Part shown: one piece after another, positions 9,641 through 9,719 of the stretch
How positions within the stretch are numbered: position 1 is the first letter of the stretch
Layout of the letters: the number at the start of each line of letters is the position of its first letter
Assembly: GCA_021107375.1 (NCBI GenBank)
Contig: JAIOSY010000184.1
Span: 1-9,719 of the forward strand
DNA from: Sulfurimonas sp.
Lineage (GTDB): Bacteria > Campylobacterota > Campylobacteria > Campylobacterales > Sulfurimonadaceae
Direction: 5' to 3'
Length of the DNA: 9,719 nucleotides
The notes under the pieces: model-generated
Told to the model about the DNA's origin: nothing
What the model saw: the letters and a program-made list of their open reading frames with translations, nothing else
Database searches by the model: none
Made by a program: the position numbers and the translations under genes

Positions 9641-9718
9641 TTATTTACATTTAACTACCTTAAAGTGTGTTCCACCTTTATGTTGCCCATCAATCATAAA
9701 ACGTTTAACATCATTCAA
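9641..9718 (-). CDS. C-terminal end of an upstream gene, probably glutamate 5-kinase (proB)
   Basis: Only the last 25 codons lie in the window, ending VKRFMIDGQHKGGTHFKVVKCK. Two things suggest proB, which makes the first phosphorylated intermediate of proline synthesis. First, the order proB-fmt-birA-parA-parB is what I recall from Campylobacter. Second, the tail resembles the GxxxGTLF ending of the kinase domain, suggesting a form without the C-terminal PUA domain. Too little is present to be sure. The final two residues (Cys-Lys) arise from the same base (9647) that puts a stop into fmt: with the other base, this gene would end at TGA overlapping the fmt ATG as ATGA. Confidence 0.5.
   Translation of the reverse strand: MNDVKRFMIDGQHKGGTHFKVVKCK
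9658..9661 (-). promoter_or_regulatory. Shine-Dalgarno AAGG pointing to an fmt start at 9650
   Basis: AAGG lies 7 bases upstream of the ATG at 9650, the normal spacing, but 22 bases upstream of the ATG at 9635. It therefore supports 9650 as the original fmt start, although the frame from 9650 meets TAA at codon 2. Confidence 0.55.
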
Positions 9719-9719
9719 A

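Overview
This window comes from an AT-rich genome of the phylum Campylobacterota (former Epsilonproteobacteria), most like the Sulfurimonas/Arcobacter side of the group. The evidence is the gene order together with the protein style. Read on the minus strand, which carries every gene here, the order is (proB-like end)-fmt-birA-parA-parB-atpF'-atpF-atpH-atpA-atpG-atpD-atpC-tolQ/exbB-tolR/exbD. I recall this order from Campylobacter jejuni and relatives, but I could not check it by search. The two b-type stalk genes, and an ATP synthase cluster without a and c subunit genes, also fit that phylum.

Right-hand third (about 6505-9719): a tightly packed housekeeping set. It starts with the last codons of a gene that is probably proB, followed by fmt (formylation of initiator Met-tRNA), birA (biotin protein ligase without a DNA-binding domain), parA and parB (chromosome segregation). 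Neighbouring genes overlap by 1 to 20 bases, so they are probably co-transcribed and translationally coupled.

Middle (about 1088-6504): after a 97-base AT-rich gap (6410-6504 plus flanks) holding a clear -10 element and a strong ribosome binding site, seven ATP synthase genes follow: b', b, delta, alpha, gamma, beta and, at 675-1067, epsilon. They supply all of F1 and the peripheral stalk. The membrane a and c subunits must be encoded elsewhere.

Left end (1-671): a TolQ/ExbB-like proton-channel protein and the first 33 codons of its TolR/ExbD partner, which runs off the window. This is the usual start of the Tol-Pal cluster in this phylum. It makes functional sense beside ATP synthase only in that both use the proton motive force.

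I see no mobile element, CRISPR array, tRNA, rRNA or defence system, and nothing that looks like an undescribed system. No gene-free stretch exceeds 100 bases. The most notable observation is at the start of fmt. The conserved N-terminal strand (I-I-F-M-G-T-P) is encoded, and an ATG with a well-placed Shine-Dalgarno sequence lies two codons upstream of it, but codon 2 is TAA. One base (9647) accounts for both this stop and a two-codon extension of the preceding gene. It is either a sequence error, a real nonsense mutation, or a case of non-standard initiation.
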